A DNA stretch of 64,000 nucleotides from Neodontobutis hainanensis (Eukaryota; Chordata; Actinopteri; Gobiiformes; Odontobutidae): NCBI GenBank assembly GCA_024349245.1, contig JALDNG010000008.1, positions 4,749,501 through 4,813,500 on the forward strand, written 5' to 3'. The position numbers and the translations under genes are program-made. The notes under the pieces were generated by a model, which was not told where the DNA came from, did not search any database, and saw only the letters and a program-made list of their open reading frames with translations. Positions 1 through 10,982 of the stretch are shown piece by piece (the stretch's first letter is position 1; every line of letters begins with the position of its first letter).

Positions 1-3000
1 GTAAAGATTAAAGCAGACTTTATGAGAGGTGGTTGAGTGAAGACTGATTTGACTTTTATACATTTCTACTAGGCCAGTTTTTATTTAATAAATGATGATA
101 CATATGTCCTGATACAATATATCCCAAAATATCCCCATACTGTATTGCAAAACAATATATTAAATATTGTTGCATATTGTGCATATTTACAAGAGCAACA
201 GTGTGTATTTTATTCATTATCAAAATAGTGAGCACTGAAACTGTATCTCACAACCTTTATTTTTAAGTAAATAAGCAATAAACTTATTGCTTGCAGATTT
301 GATTCATTTCTATCAAAAATACTTGATTTTAATAAAACTAAAATCAAAATATATCAAATCATAAATATATATTTTGAATAAAAAAAATATCAATTTGGCC
401 ATAATTTGAATCCAAACCGAGAATCGTGCAATGAAATATGATGATATTTAACAAAATACATTTTTTCTTATGCCCTCCAGTTTGTAATTCCGAGTTCTGC
501 AGGGTTGTGGAAATATGCATCTTAAAAGAACACAGCCATAGTGTTGATTTAAGAAATAATGTTCCTTCAAAGACAAGCTGTGACAAAAGAATTAAGTAAA
601 ATGCTTACACTTTTAGCTGTAAAGCTATAAAAAGTAATTTCAACTGGCATCATCGAAGTACAATATAGTATAATGTAATCTGTTTAAACTGATGACTTAC
701 ATGTGCTCTACTTAAAAGAACAAGAGACTGACAAGTGCATCCTACTTACCCTTGTAGCATTTGGGCATTCGACAATCCTTTGGGAGTGTCTATTAAAAAG
801 ACCCCGCAGACTGCAGCTTATCAGTTCAGTGTAAAAACAAGCCTCCAAACAATCCTCCTCTCTACATTTTTGCATGATGTTAGACCCCTCTCAATTCACT
901 CTATTTAACATGTATTTTGAGTAGATTTCTCTTTGTCACGCATGTCAACTGCACATTTGCTCCTTCATTTAACAGCCCAAAAATGTCAAAAATAATATAT
1001 CTAATGCTCAAAGGCACAATGTGTCTGTCAGTGTCATGGTTCAAGCGCTTTGCTGTTGTTCAAAGTGCATGGATAGTCTTTATGCAGAGAGACAGTGGTG
1101 AACTGTCACAGCATGTGTCATCTCCAGCTTTCTAACAGCTTACTAACATCACAGCTCAATTGTTGAAAATGCCTGTATACCCTGCAGGTAAGGGTCTATT
1201 AAATCCTCCTACACTGTGATCCCGCTCCTACGCTTGATTCCATCTCAACCTGGAAGGCTTTTGGTCAGCAACACCCATCGCAATTTACCTTACATGAATT
1301 CCAACAAATGAATCGATGAAAGAGGAACAATGTAGACTGTGATTTGATAATGTACATATGACAATTTGTGGCAGCTGATAAATGACCAGTATGGATATGT
1401 ATCCACAAACCAATTAGCTGTACAAGCGTGTCTCTGAGCTTACGGGAGAGAGGGGGTTGGATGAATGGGTAGATGTGTGCGCTCTGTTTTACACTGTCAA
1501 TTTGGCAGACGCCTGCAGGGGCTGGTGTGTTGCCATGGTGATATGAGCAAGGCATGAAAGAGCAGCAAGGTTTGCCTAACAGGACCAGTCTCATAAGGAC
1601 TGATAAAATAAGAACCTTTTAAATGGAGTCTCCCATACATTATATTCCTTTTCAACAAAACAAACAGCTCTCTCATAACAACTGCACACTCCTCTGTACC
1701 ACTGAAACAGACTGAGGTCTACTAAAATGCTCCCAAGTGTATTCAGTTTGTAAGAGTTCACTTCAACATTCCAGGAAATAGCCATCAAATGCTTACATTT
1801 AGATTTTATCAAGGTTTAGTAGTTACAGTAAAAGTAAGTAAGGTAAAGTATATGTGCACTTTATTCAGCTTAGATTCATTTTGTTGTGGTCTATGTTATT
1901 TGTGATGTAAGGCTATAACAGAATTAGCTTCCTTGGGGGAACGATGAAATACAATTATAGATGCATATTATAACTGTGCCAATAGGAGTTAATATCCTTT
2001 CCTACCAAGCTAATGTTAGCCTGCAGAATAAATTCTTAAACAAACAAACAAACAAACAAAAAGGTGGCAAAAATGCAAAAAATCTTCCTAAAAGTTTTAG
2101 CAGCATTCATTAACGCATATTAAAAACAGATTTGTATTTCATTAAAGATATAAAATTTCAAATGCTTAAGGGGATAAATTTTAAAGTAGGCTGAATTGAG
2201 GCAATACCACATTAGGTCATGGACAACAGTAGAGAAAACACAGAAGCATAAAAAAACCTTTGTTCTGATATTTGTAAAAATAATCTAAGCTGTATTTATT
2301 CTAATAAGCCTGGTCTTTGTGTTTTATTTGTTAGTGCTCACTGCCTCTTAAACTCCAGGTGGCTGGAAAAAAAAAGATGTATAGCTGCACCTGCCATATG
2401 CAAATATATGAAAATAACTGCATTAAAATACATTTTAGGCGTGCCAAGAAACATTACCCAGGCTAGCCCTAGATATCAAATATTATTTGTGTTATTCTTG
2501 TCTTGTTGTCTTATAAGTGTTGTTTTAGCATTTAATAAACATTTGTTTTTGTTTTTTATCTGTAATGCTTTCCTATCTTAAATGCTAGTTCACAACAAAC
2601 AGAATTTAAAATGTTAAGAAGGCCTCCTGACAAATCTGATATTGTCAACATAAACAAGACTTTGGTATTTTAATCATTTTCTGTTTGTGGATTACATCAA
2701 AAAGTCAGCCCATAAAAAAGGCAATTCCCATGGCGCAGATTCTATATGTGTCACAACGATGCTCCGGGAAAGCCACAGGGTTCAGACAGTCTCTAAAGAC
2801 TCTGACCCTCCACAGAGACCATCCTACTGACTCCAGTCAAGAGTCGACTGGGTCTGTCAGAAGAAGAGAATTAGATGGTCGGTAGGTAACTGTAGCATGA
2901 TGTACTGCTAATTTAAACTGACCTTTGAAAGCTAAACAACAAATTGAATAATAGTCCGTCTGCACCTTTTGTGAATATTTTCAAAGTTATGGGTGTGACA

Positions 3001-3260
3001 TTTATTTATTTTGCTTTAGTTTGTTATGTCTGAGTAAAACATTGTGAATAATTAATACAGGTTGTATCCTAAGGAGAAACCAAAGAAGAAATACTTCAAG
3101 GCCTTTAAACTCAATTTTTCTCACTTGTTTTTCGCTATGTATTACATATACTGTCTGTCTGAAAACAGCTCGTGTTTTCAAAGGTTTTAAAATGCCAGTA
3201 GGTAAAGATTTTCCTAACATTAGTTTGACCAAATATCAAGTGCATAAATGCACTTTTTAC
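1..3260. other. AT-rich non-coding sequence, no gene seen
   Basis: I see no supportable gene. Every open frame is short and unlike any family I know. Positions 100-590 are very AT-rich, with many ATA/TATC words of a kind that often belong to old degraded repeats, but I cannot assign a family. A block of higher GC at about 2700-2885 ends in a donor-like GGTAGGT at 2879-2885 but has no recognisable coding content. A partial RFX-like word (GTTGCCATGG) lies at 1529-1538. Confidence 0.7.
2038..2062. repeat. (AAAC)n microsatellite
   Basis: About six tandem copies of a 4-base AAAC unit, ending in an A run. Simple sequence only. Confidence 0.9.
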
Positions 3261-3357
3261 CCCTGGTGTCCCCCAAACAGTCGGTGTGCACAGGTGTTGG
3301 AAGTCCATATCTTCTGGTCGAGTACAGAGTGGGACCTCCCGGGGTGAATAGTGTGAC

Positions 3358-3450
3358 ATGAAGTTTTATGAGGATCACAAGCTTCCACATGAACTCTGGG
3401 CTGTCAAAAAAGTGTTTGACACTCTTCATGTCTCCACAGCTCAGTACTCC
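3358..3450 (+). pseudogene. possible hAT transposase C-terminal scrap
   Basis: From the ATG at 3358 the plus strand reads KFYEDHKLPHELW followed by VKKVFDTLHVSTA. The second piece resembles the region just before the dimerisation motif of hAT-like transposases and of the domesticated KIAA1586-like proteins, where a 'TLPVSTAE' block is usual. The resemblance stops after about 30 residues: the expected downstream motif with invariant Gly-Phe-Ser is absent, and the frame has a stop (TAG, 3349-3351) three codons upstream of the ATG. It is at best a relic. The opposite strand also has an open, exon-like interval here (see findings), so the assignment is uncertain. The match is from memory of the family, not from a search. 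Confidence 0.28.
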
Positions 3451-3708
3451 CACAGCCCGCAGTGGGAGTGCGAAGGGCAAAGGAACATAGGGCAGTGCAA
3501 GTGTGCCACGCCACGCTGGGAGAAAGAGGGAAAGAGAGGAGAGCGAGATTAGCTTTCAAAATGCATTAGTACAAATGTGTATGCTAACCTCCAGGAGTTC
3601 GCAATAGCTACTATTAGCATTGTCAAGTAACACACAAAGAATCAGCAAGTTTAGGTTATTGGAAAGTTTCAGAAATCAGAAACACCCTCTCAATATATTA
3701 AGTTAATC

Positions 3709-3732
3709 AAAGCAGCACTGTGTAACCTTTAG
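3709..3732 (+). repeat. copy of a short dispersed motif, possible transposon end
   Basis: The word AAAGCAGCACTGTGTAAC, extended by CTTTAG, recurs in diverged form at 24241-24267, 34973-35000, 42300-42323 and 58686-58710. A motif of this length seen several times in 64 kb suggests the end of a non-autonomous DNA transposon, but no matching second end or target duplication was found here. Confidence 0.35.
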
Positions 3733-5339
3733 CTGGCAGAGGAACATGTTTATACAACAGCAGCGCCATTTTACGGACACTGTTTTTTTACAAGTAGAGA
3801 CTAACCAAGCCGGCAACTTTGGATGAAAAAAACTTGGTATGGTAAAAACGGTGGGTAGGGAGAAAAATTGCAATGGCTGATAATTATGTGGGCTTAACTA
3901 GATGCAATTATTTTACCAAACTATTACACTAAAATACATTTACAGTCTGACTTTCTGATAATAAATCTGTAACAAACCAGTGTCAACTGTTTCACACAGT
4001 TCAGGCACCATCACGCGGAGTTTGCCTGTAAGACTATTTTCAATCTTTGCTCACCTGCTGAGGATAGTATCAGGTATTTGTTTGCAACAATATAGACCAA
4101 TTGACTGTTTACCGTTCTCATTAGTAATGTGTTATGCCCCGGTCATTATTCCTGCTGACAGGCTGGCGTACCTTTTGGGTGTGCCTTATTTGTTTCCATG
4201 CACCAATCATTAATTCAAGCCACAGACAGGGCCAACAGCAACAGGGAGGAGAGTGATTTGTACAATATGCTGTCTTCCGGCCAAACAATGTGTGCTATTA
4301 GAGACTTGCATTAGGTACAGACGCTGAAGACTGTGGAGTTGATCGGAGATAACTTCAAAACGAAACTGTTTCTTTAAACATACGGCACAATAGAAGAAAG
4401 ATGATGTTCCTTACTTAAAATAAAGTGAAATACAGGTCTAGGATAGCATTTCCATGTGATGGGGAAAATCCAGCAATGTGCAGCTTTGAAGATAGTCAGT
4501 AAAGAGAATAAGTTTTTTTCCAAATTAAAAAGTTACGCATTCCCAAATGATCACTGTCTAAAGTATGTTTTTAACTTCAGACAAAGTAAGCGTCACCATC
4601 TTTTAGAAGAAACTGCTTTCCACTCTCCCACTGTCAAAGCAACTGTTAGGGGGAAAAAAAATGAAATAAATGGTCTGTTACTGATCTAAAGCGCCAAATG
4701 CTTTATACTTTTTAATTGGATGAGAAGGAATGTCGACAGAACAAACATTTCACTCAAACGTCTGTGCTGATAAAGCTTAATTACATTTCCACAGAGATGA
4801 TAAGATATTATTCCCAATTAGACACTGGAATTTCAATAAATGAGTTTAACCATCGTACTTTGCCCATTGCAAGCTTCAAATATCAGTGTGTGTTTATCAG
4901 TCAAGACTATATCTGTGGAAATGTACAACCATTCAGCTTGGATATATTTGGTTTAGTATTTAGAGGAGGCTGTTACACGTCCATTTGGAAACAAAATAGC
5001 ATGTTTCACTGTTAATGGACTGCATAAAATACATTTCTCAACCTTGTCACTGACTGACTGCACATTTCATTTGGAGGTAGATGTAGAAAATAGCCTCTTG
5101 TTCTTGTTTTTTACGGCACCCAACCAACCATGTTTGACATCACACAACTAAACTTCTCAGTCTCTTAACCATAGCTGATTTGAATTAACTCTGTGTAAAG
5201 ATTGTGTAAATAGTTCACTACTGCAGCTAACAAACAATGACTTTCTAATTTTTAATAACCTCCTACACTTTGCCCTATTGATTTTTTTTCATTTTGTCGT
5301 TTTACATTCTTTAATAAATTCTTGCCATTTGTCTGCACT

Positions 5340-5625
5340 CTGCCTGCTCCCATTGTAATAGTCCACCGCTCTCCCCTTCTTTAATTCTTGCTCACTTGAG
5401 TCTTTTGTTTTGTCGGCTCTTATTCCGTCACCTCTATCTTTCCATTTGGCCTTTTACTTTGTTAGTCCTCTGTGCTGCCTTTGTGTTTCTCAGTCCCTTC
5501 TCATTTATTCATGTCCTCCAGCTCTCTGTGTTCATTACTACACTCCTAATCCTGCACTCCTTTTCACCCACTTCGCAACTTACTCCTTACATTCTTCTTT
5601 ATTTCCAGCTTTATAATCTAGTCAC
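5340..5625 (+). repeat. pyrimidine-rich low-complexity tract
   Basis: The plus strand is dominated by C and T for nearly 300 bases and ends in TTTCCAG at 5604-5610. The skew suppresses stop codons, which explains two overlapping open frames (5396-5656 and 5410-5616) made mostly of Leu, Phe, Ser and Pro. There is no repeated unit. Confidence 0.55.
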
Positions 5626-6479
5626 CCTACATTATTACAGATACTCCGAGCACTAACAATGTAAAAACTGTGGTTAGTGCGATGCAATTACTCACCCGAT
5701 CACAGAAAGTTACACTCTGTTCTAAAGCGCATGCATTCCCGGACAAAGCAGTTAGAAAATTTAACTAAATGCTGAATTGTTAAAGCCAAATATATTTCAT
5801 GGACAAACATTAAAGAATACTTAAATTATGTGGACTTACATATTGTAGGAAGGATTAGGGTATGTATTTGTACTCCTGTATGCAGTTATATGTTATTACA
5901 GTTTGTTACACAGTGTGTGTTACATTGTGCTTAATGAGGTGGTGTAGTATAAAATAATGTGTTACCAAAAATGAGCATTGCTATTAAGTAAAATAACGAA
6001 GGAAGTCAATACTTGTGTTTTGTCTAAATGTACTTTTTTACTTTATTTTGCTACAGTAAACTTCAGAAAAATGCAATCTTTAGTTGGTAAAAATCAAACT
6101 GCACTTGTAAGTGATGTAACCTCTGGCACTCGTCTAGTTTTCCTCAGCTCAAGAAACCTGGTATGCGTGGGCTTTTGGTGTAAACCATCTGACCATCGCT
6201 GAAAATGGTCTGAATGTGTAAACTGAACTAATGTGACTTCCTGTAAACCAGAAGGCGCTCACTGCTTATGTATTCATGAAAGGTAGAACACAAACCCGGA
6301 TCTCAACAAAGTCAAAGGCTTTGATTAGACATGAACATGGCCTTAACTGAACTGGAATGGATCAAATAACCAATGGCACTGCCTTTTTTTTCATGATCAA
6401 AAGACTTAACTGCTTCTAGTATCAATAGAACTCAAAGAACCTGGCTCTACAAATTATACATGTTGCTATTTTTTCACAT

Positions 6480-6496
6480 AAAAAAAAAAAAAAAAA
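6480..6496. repeat. A-rich homopolymer run
   Basis: About 17 consecutive A. No SINE or processed-gene body is recognisable immediately to its left, so I treat it as simple sequence. Confidence 0.85.
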
Positions 6497-8623
6497 GAAA
6501 TAATTTACGTTAAATATTGTAATGTTATTGTCACAAAAACATTTCCATATAAAATACCTATTTATCAGTTGTAGCCTGGGGCAGAGCATGTAAGTTCACT
6601 AAACGCACTGTGCTCTTGTGTAAGAGTTGTGCCTGAAGGGACCCCTTCTTTTGACCTCACCACAAGCACCATAAGCAATGTTTACCAATATCCTCCCTTT
6701 TATTTTGTCTCTAGCATTAATTGCTCCTAACGGAAATGTGCATTTATATCAAGAAACAGTAAAGATGAGCATTTAGACCGTAACTGCTTTTTACGTTAAC
6801 CCTGCTGCAAAATCTGCAATTACAGACATGGGTTCTTGCCTCACAATAAAAACCTGAGTGTGTTTTGGTCAATTTATGAAGACAATTTTATCAAGAACTG
6901 CCCAAACAACCTAAAAGTCATTGTCTGTGGTGGTGATTGTCACAGTTTAAGTCAAGAAGGAATCTTACCACTATTTGCTTTGTTTGCATTTCAGAGTAAT
7001 TAAAACTATTAAGCTCGCTGACTCTTAATGAAAGCGGCTGGCTTGTAGGGTTCTTTCCCCGTTTTGGTGGTTGTCAGTGCTGATCAGACAACTCCGGCAC
7101 ATGCATTTAATCCTCACACCAGATGGTAATGTGGCAATTTAATTTAATGATTCCTAGTTAAAAGCAGAGCTCCATAGGCAGCAGACATCCAGCCGATACT
7201 TCATCAGTTTATTAGAAGTCTGTCTTTAACTGAACTAAAAATAGAAGCATAGCATATGAGCAAGGAGAAATTATTCTAATAAAAAGAAATGTAAAAAACT
7301 AAAAAGAAGCCATTATACATGTCCCTAACAAAAGAAATCAGGCTTGAATTTGTCTTGTTCACCCCGCTACATACATATAAGCTAATTTAACATTACACAG
7401 AAAATAATATGGTAAATTTTAATTTAGTTTTCAATGGTCTTCCTCTTTATTGACTCACTTACTCTAAATTTCTACATATACATTCTATTATTTAGTTAAT
7501 ATAAAAATAATAATCCTAATTAGGTATTTGAATGTTTAGAAAAGAAAAACAATAGGAACTTAGAATATGACCTTTTAAGACACTGTGCTCAATTTCTAAA
7601 CAAACATAAACTGTGCAATGGTTTGACATTTTTAAACATTTCCTTTTGTTGAAAACAAAAAGCTATTGTTGCGTTAGACTACAGTGAGCTATTTCACTAA
7701 ATCAATCTGGAGTTGAGTCGAAGCGAACAGCAGCTGCCACAACCGATCCCACAGACGTCTGCCTGCTCGTAGCTTTGCTGGCAGCGCTGTTTTGTCTTCC
7801 GGAGCATGCTACAGAAAGTCACGTAGCCACCCACACACAAAACATTAAAATATAAGTAAAACAATGTCCTTGTGTTTTGTAAAACTGTCAGTTTTGCTGG
7901 CAGCACCAACTGCGCTTTAGGCTTTCCCTTGTAGAAATGCAATGAGAAGAACAGCCGGTAGCATGTTGAGCTATAGGCATCCCGCTATGACTACAGGGGA
8001 GCTATGTCTAACAGCTGTGGTGCTGGCTAACAAGCCTCTGAGTAATTAGAGGCGATCCATACGCCACTGTAAACAATCAGATTAGACTTTGTTTGTCTAA
8101 CTCCCCGTTCCTGTTGGTCGGTATGTAAACTTTCAGCCTTTAGACACTCGAATTTGAGCAGGAAGGGCTTCTGAGGTCATATCATATTTTATCATAAAAG
8201 TGGACCAATTAAGTCTCAAATGTTAAAAGACAGACTAGTTCTGGACAAGATGGAAAATACCACTTAGATGCTGCCCTCTTATCTCAGAAGTGAATTTTAA
8301 GTTAAATACAATCATTTGCACTCAATATAAACTTCTTACAAATGTTTACTCCTTTTATCCACCCCCTTAAACGTTCTATTAGAGGCATAATTTGTAGGAT
8401 GTTGTAAACAAACCATGCCCCATGCCTCCTCCATCTTTCCATGCTCAGCTGCACTGGTAAAAGTCAAAACCAAGATTACTCTGGCTCTGGATATGTTGTA
8501 GCTGTTTGTTTATACTTTTGTTGAATTTTCTTTGTTCTGTGAGCTGTTATTGGCTGAGGTCTTCACACTCTAAAACAAATCCCAAGTAAACAAAGGAGTA
8601 AAATGGTAAAATAGAAGCAGATA

Positions 8624-8960
8624 ACCATCCATCCACCTTCTTCGGTATATCCGGGGCAGGGTTGCTGGGGCAGCAGTCATAGCAGCGAAAGCCTGACTTC
8701 CCTCTCCCCAGATACTTCCTTCAGCACTTCCAGGGGAATACCGAGGCATTCCCAGGCCAGCCGAGAGATTTAGTCCCTCCAACATGTCCTAGATCTTCTC
8801 CAGGGCATCCTCCCGGTGGGACATGCCCGGAACACTTTCCCAGGGAGGCGTCCAGAACAGATGCCTGAGCCACCTCAGCTGCCTCCTCCCAATGTGGAGG
8901 AGCGGCTCTACTCTGAGCTCTTTCCGAGTGACTGAGCTCCTCACCTTATCTCTTGTTTTT
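8624..8960 (-). mobile_element. LINE 3' end, RTE-like, minus strand
   Basis: Read on the minus strand, about 8620-8785 carries the C-terminal end of a non-LTR retrotransposon protein: after WRD and a stop, ISRLAWECLGIPLEV can be read, then a Ser-Gly-Glu-Arg-Glu stretch and a proline-rich end. The element finishes in GGATGGATGG at its 3' side, and RTE-type LINEs typically have short 3' regions ending in such microsatellite-like tails. It is 5'-truncated and has stops and frameshifts, so it is dead. The same family occurs as an internal fragment at 19712-19799. The sequence is one of the commonest interspersed repeats in spiny-rayed fish. I am confident it is a repeat and less sure of the clade: RTE (Rex3/Expander-like) is my best guess from memory. 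Confidence 0.72.
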
Positions 8961-9067
8961 GTCTGTGGAGATCTCGCCTCTGTACTCCGTCCAGCCTTTG
9001 ACTGACAGGTATACTTACCTCGACAGTACCATAGGTGTGGAATAAAATGAAGTAACTGTAAAAAAAA

Positions 9068-9086
9068 TATATATATATATATATAT
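9068..9086. repeat. (AT)n microsatellite
   Basis: An alternating AT run of about 19 bases follows a short A run. Confidence 0.9.
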
Positions 9087-9145
9087 TATTAGCTCTAATA
9101 TTTAAAATTTATTGACTACATAATTAGAACAGATAATTCATAATT

Positions 9146-9365
9146 GCAGCAGTAGCTCAGTGGGTAGAGCAGTTGGATTTCAACCCGAAGGTAGGTGGTT
9201 CGATTCACATTCTCCCCACAGTTCATACTGTCGTTGTGTCCTTGGGCAAGACACTTAACCCACCTTGCCTCCAGTGTCTGTAACACTGGTAATTACTGTA
9301 GACCTATGTTAGTCGCTTTGGATAAAAGCGTCAGCTAAATTAATAAATGTAAATGTAAAATGTAA
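9146..9365 (+). mobile_element. tRNA-derived SINE with L2-type tail
   Basis: The head has a pol III A box (TAGCTCAGTGGGTAGAGC, about 9153-9170) and B box (GGTTCGATTC, about 9197-9206), the hallmark of a tRNA-derived SINE. The body contains TTCATACTGTCGTTGTGTCC and a stretch ending in a CACTGG word. The tail GCTTTGGATAAAAGCGTC with AAATGTAAATGTAA matches the 3' end of the L2 LINE at 56825-57260. A 7-bp word, TAATTGC, flanks the copy at 9141-9147 and 9363-9369 and is a plausible but short target-site duplication. The tRNA-like head is not a functional tRNA gene: it lacks a normal terminator context and sits inside a 220-bp SINE. The body is shared with 20335-20483. Confidence 0.88.
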
Positions 9366-9369
9366 TTGC

Positions 9370-10949
9370 TATACAAAAGGAGATTACATCCTTGCATCAA
9401 TAAGAGTTAAATTAAGTGCCTTTACAACTGCTTTTTTTTTTTCTTCCTTAACAATACGTTCAAAAAAGTGAGAAAATAAGACACTGAAAGGTCATACTAT
9501 ATTTAAAGAATAAAAAAAAAAAATGCCATAGGTGTGGATGCTACTTTTAAACAGGAAAATTTTAGGCACCCAAGTTTTCTACAAGACCACAAAAACAAAA
9601 TGCAAGACAAGATTACACACAAACTGAAGATCAACATTATTTAATCCAAAAATAGGCAATAATTATTGATTATAGTATTTCAGCTTGGTGACAGACTTTA
9701 CCATCTGAATCAAAAGAGACCCAGTTTGGAGAGATTATCTAAACAGTACCTAAAGTAAAGATCTTGTTTTTGTCTGTGCAGTCTGGTGAGTTTGAAGAGC
9801 ATCTGGGGGTAATCAGGGCTGAGCAAGCACTTTCAAGTTTACAACAAGTTAGCAGATTGTTGTTGCAAAATTATAGCTGGACTGCGGATCAATATCATTA
9901 GCCATCCTATTGGCCAATCATAGGGCTAGGGTGAGAGGAAGCTCGATTGTCTGGAGAGCTGAGAGATCACTGCGTTTAACACCTGTAAATAGAGCACAAA
10001 GTAAACTGACCTGTTTCTCTCTATTGTGTTAGCTTCAGAGTACAATGTTACTAGTCTTACATTCCAATCCCACAGTACTCTCATCTGAGGAGGGAAAATG
10101 CACTTGTAGTAAGAAAGGATTCAGAGGATGTACTGTTCAGGTTTGAGATCAAGACAGGGTTTTATAATAGTCTTTTTTTGCCACATAGAAATTGAAATCA
10201 CATTCTCTACCCACGGTTCAATTTTATAGTTATTAAAATGTAATCAAGTTCTGCTTGGCTTTTGACTTAAAAAACCTAAATGAGACAAGATGAAGGTTTG
10301 CTGTGAAGATAAACTCGCTTCAACTGCCAAAACAGACTGATTTATAGCTTTGTGTAAAAAATTTACAATAAAAAAAAATACCATTAAAATCTAGAGTCAC
10401 ATACATCTAAAAATCAGCTCCACTGAGAAGAATTAACGAGCATACCTTATGATTCACAACAATGTTTTAAACAAGTCATAATGAAGTATGGATAGATTAC
10501 AGTGGCCTGGCAAGCCAGACTCCTCTGGAACGCTCTTAGAGCTGTCTGCTGTTGAGGTTTTAAACACGTAATGTTGCCTTGATTATTCAAAACTGATTGT
10601 GACGCAAGGCAAAGCTCCAGCGGCATTTGAATGTGATTGGTCGGTACGGAACATATCTGAGGAACTGACTGGATTACAGAGCTTTGAGTTCCTGTAAATA
10701 GAAGAGAGCTCACGAACAATAGGAAATATTTGCTATAAGAGCAGGTAGATTTTTATTTTTAATCAATGCAATAAATCTGTACACTCAATTAATAAACATC
10801 AAACAAATGTAAAATCTAACACTCAAACAATATTCAGATTGTAATTATTTACAACCGAAAAGCAGTCTCACATACATGTATTGTTTAATTGCTTGTGATG
10901 TAAGCAGTCCTTGGTTGCTTTGAAATGCACCATTAAATTAAAGGTATAA

Positions 10950-10982
<33 letters not shown>

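Larger units (their letters stand above)
3733..8623. other. non-coding sequence, no gene seen
   Basis: No gene is supported. Contents: a pyrimidine-rich stretch at 5340-5625, an A run at 6480-6496, and a repeat-free block at about 6890-7230 with several TAAT-type homeodomain core words that looks like possible conserved non-coding DNA. Another such patch lies at 7960-8115. Short open frames in the pyrimidine-rich block are a consequence of its base skew. Confidence 0.65.

Noticed and set aside
5396..5656. Membrane-like hydrophobic peptide
   Set aside because: Produced by a pyrimidine-rich low-complexity tract, which yields Leu/Phe/Ser codons in any frame.
9146..9215. tRNA gene
   Set aside because: The A and B boxes are real, but the sequence is the head of a SINE with body and tail attached, and similar heads recur at 40510-40580 and 46737-46805. 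These are SINE promoters, not functional tRNA genes.
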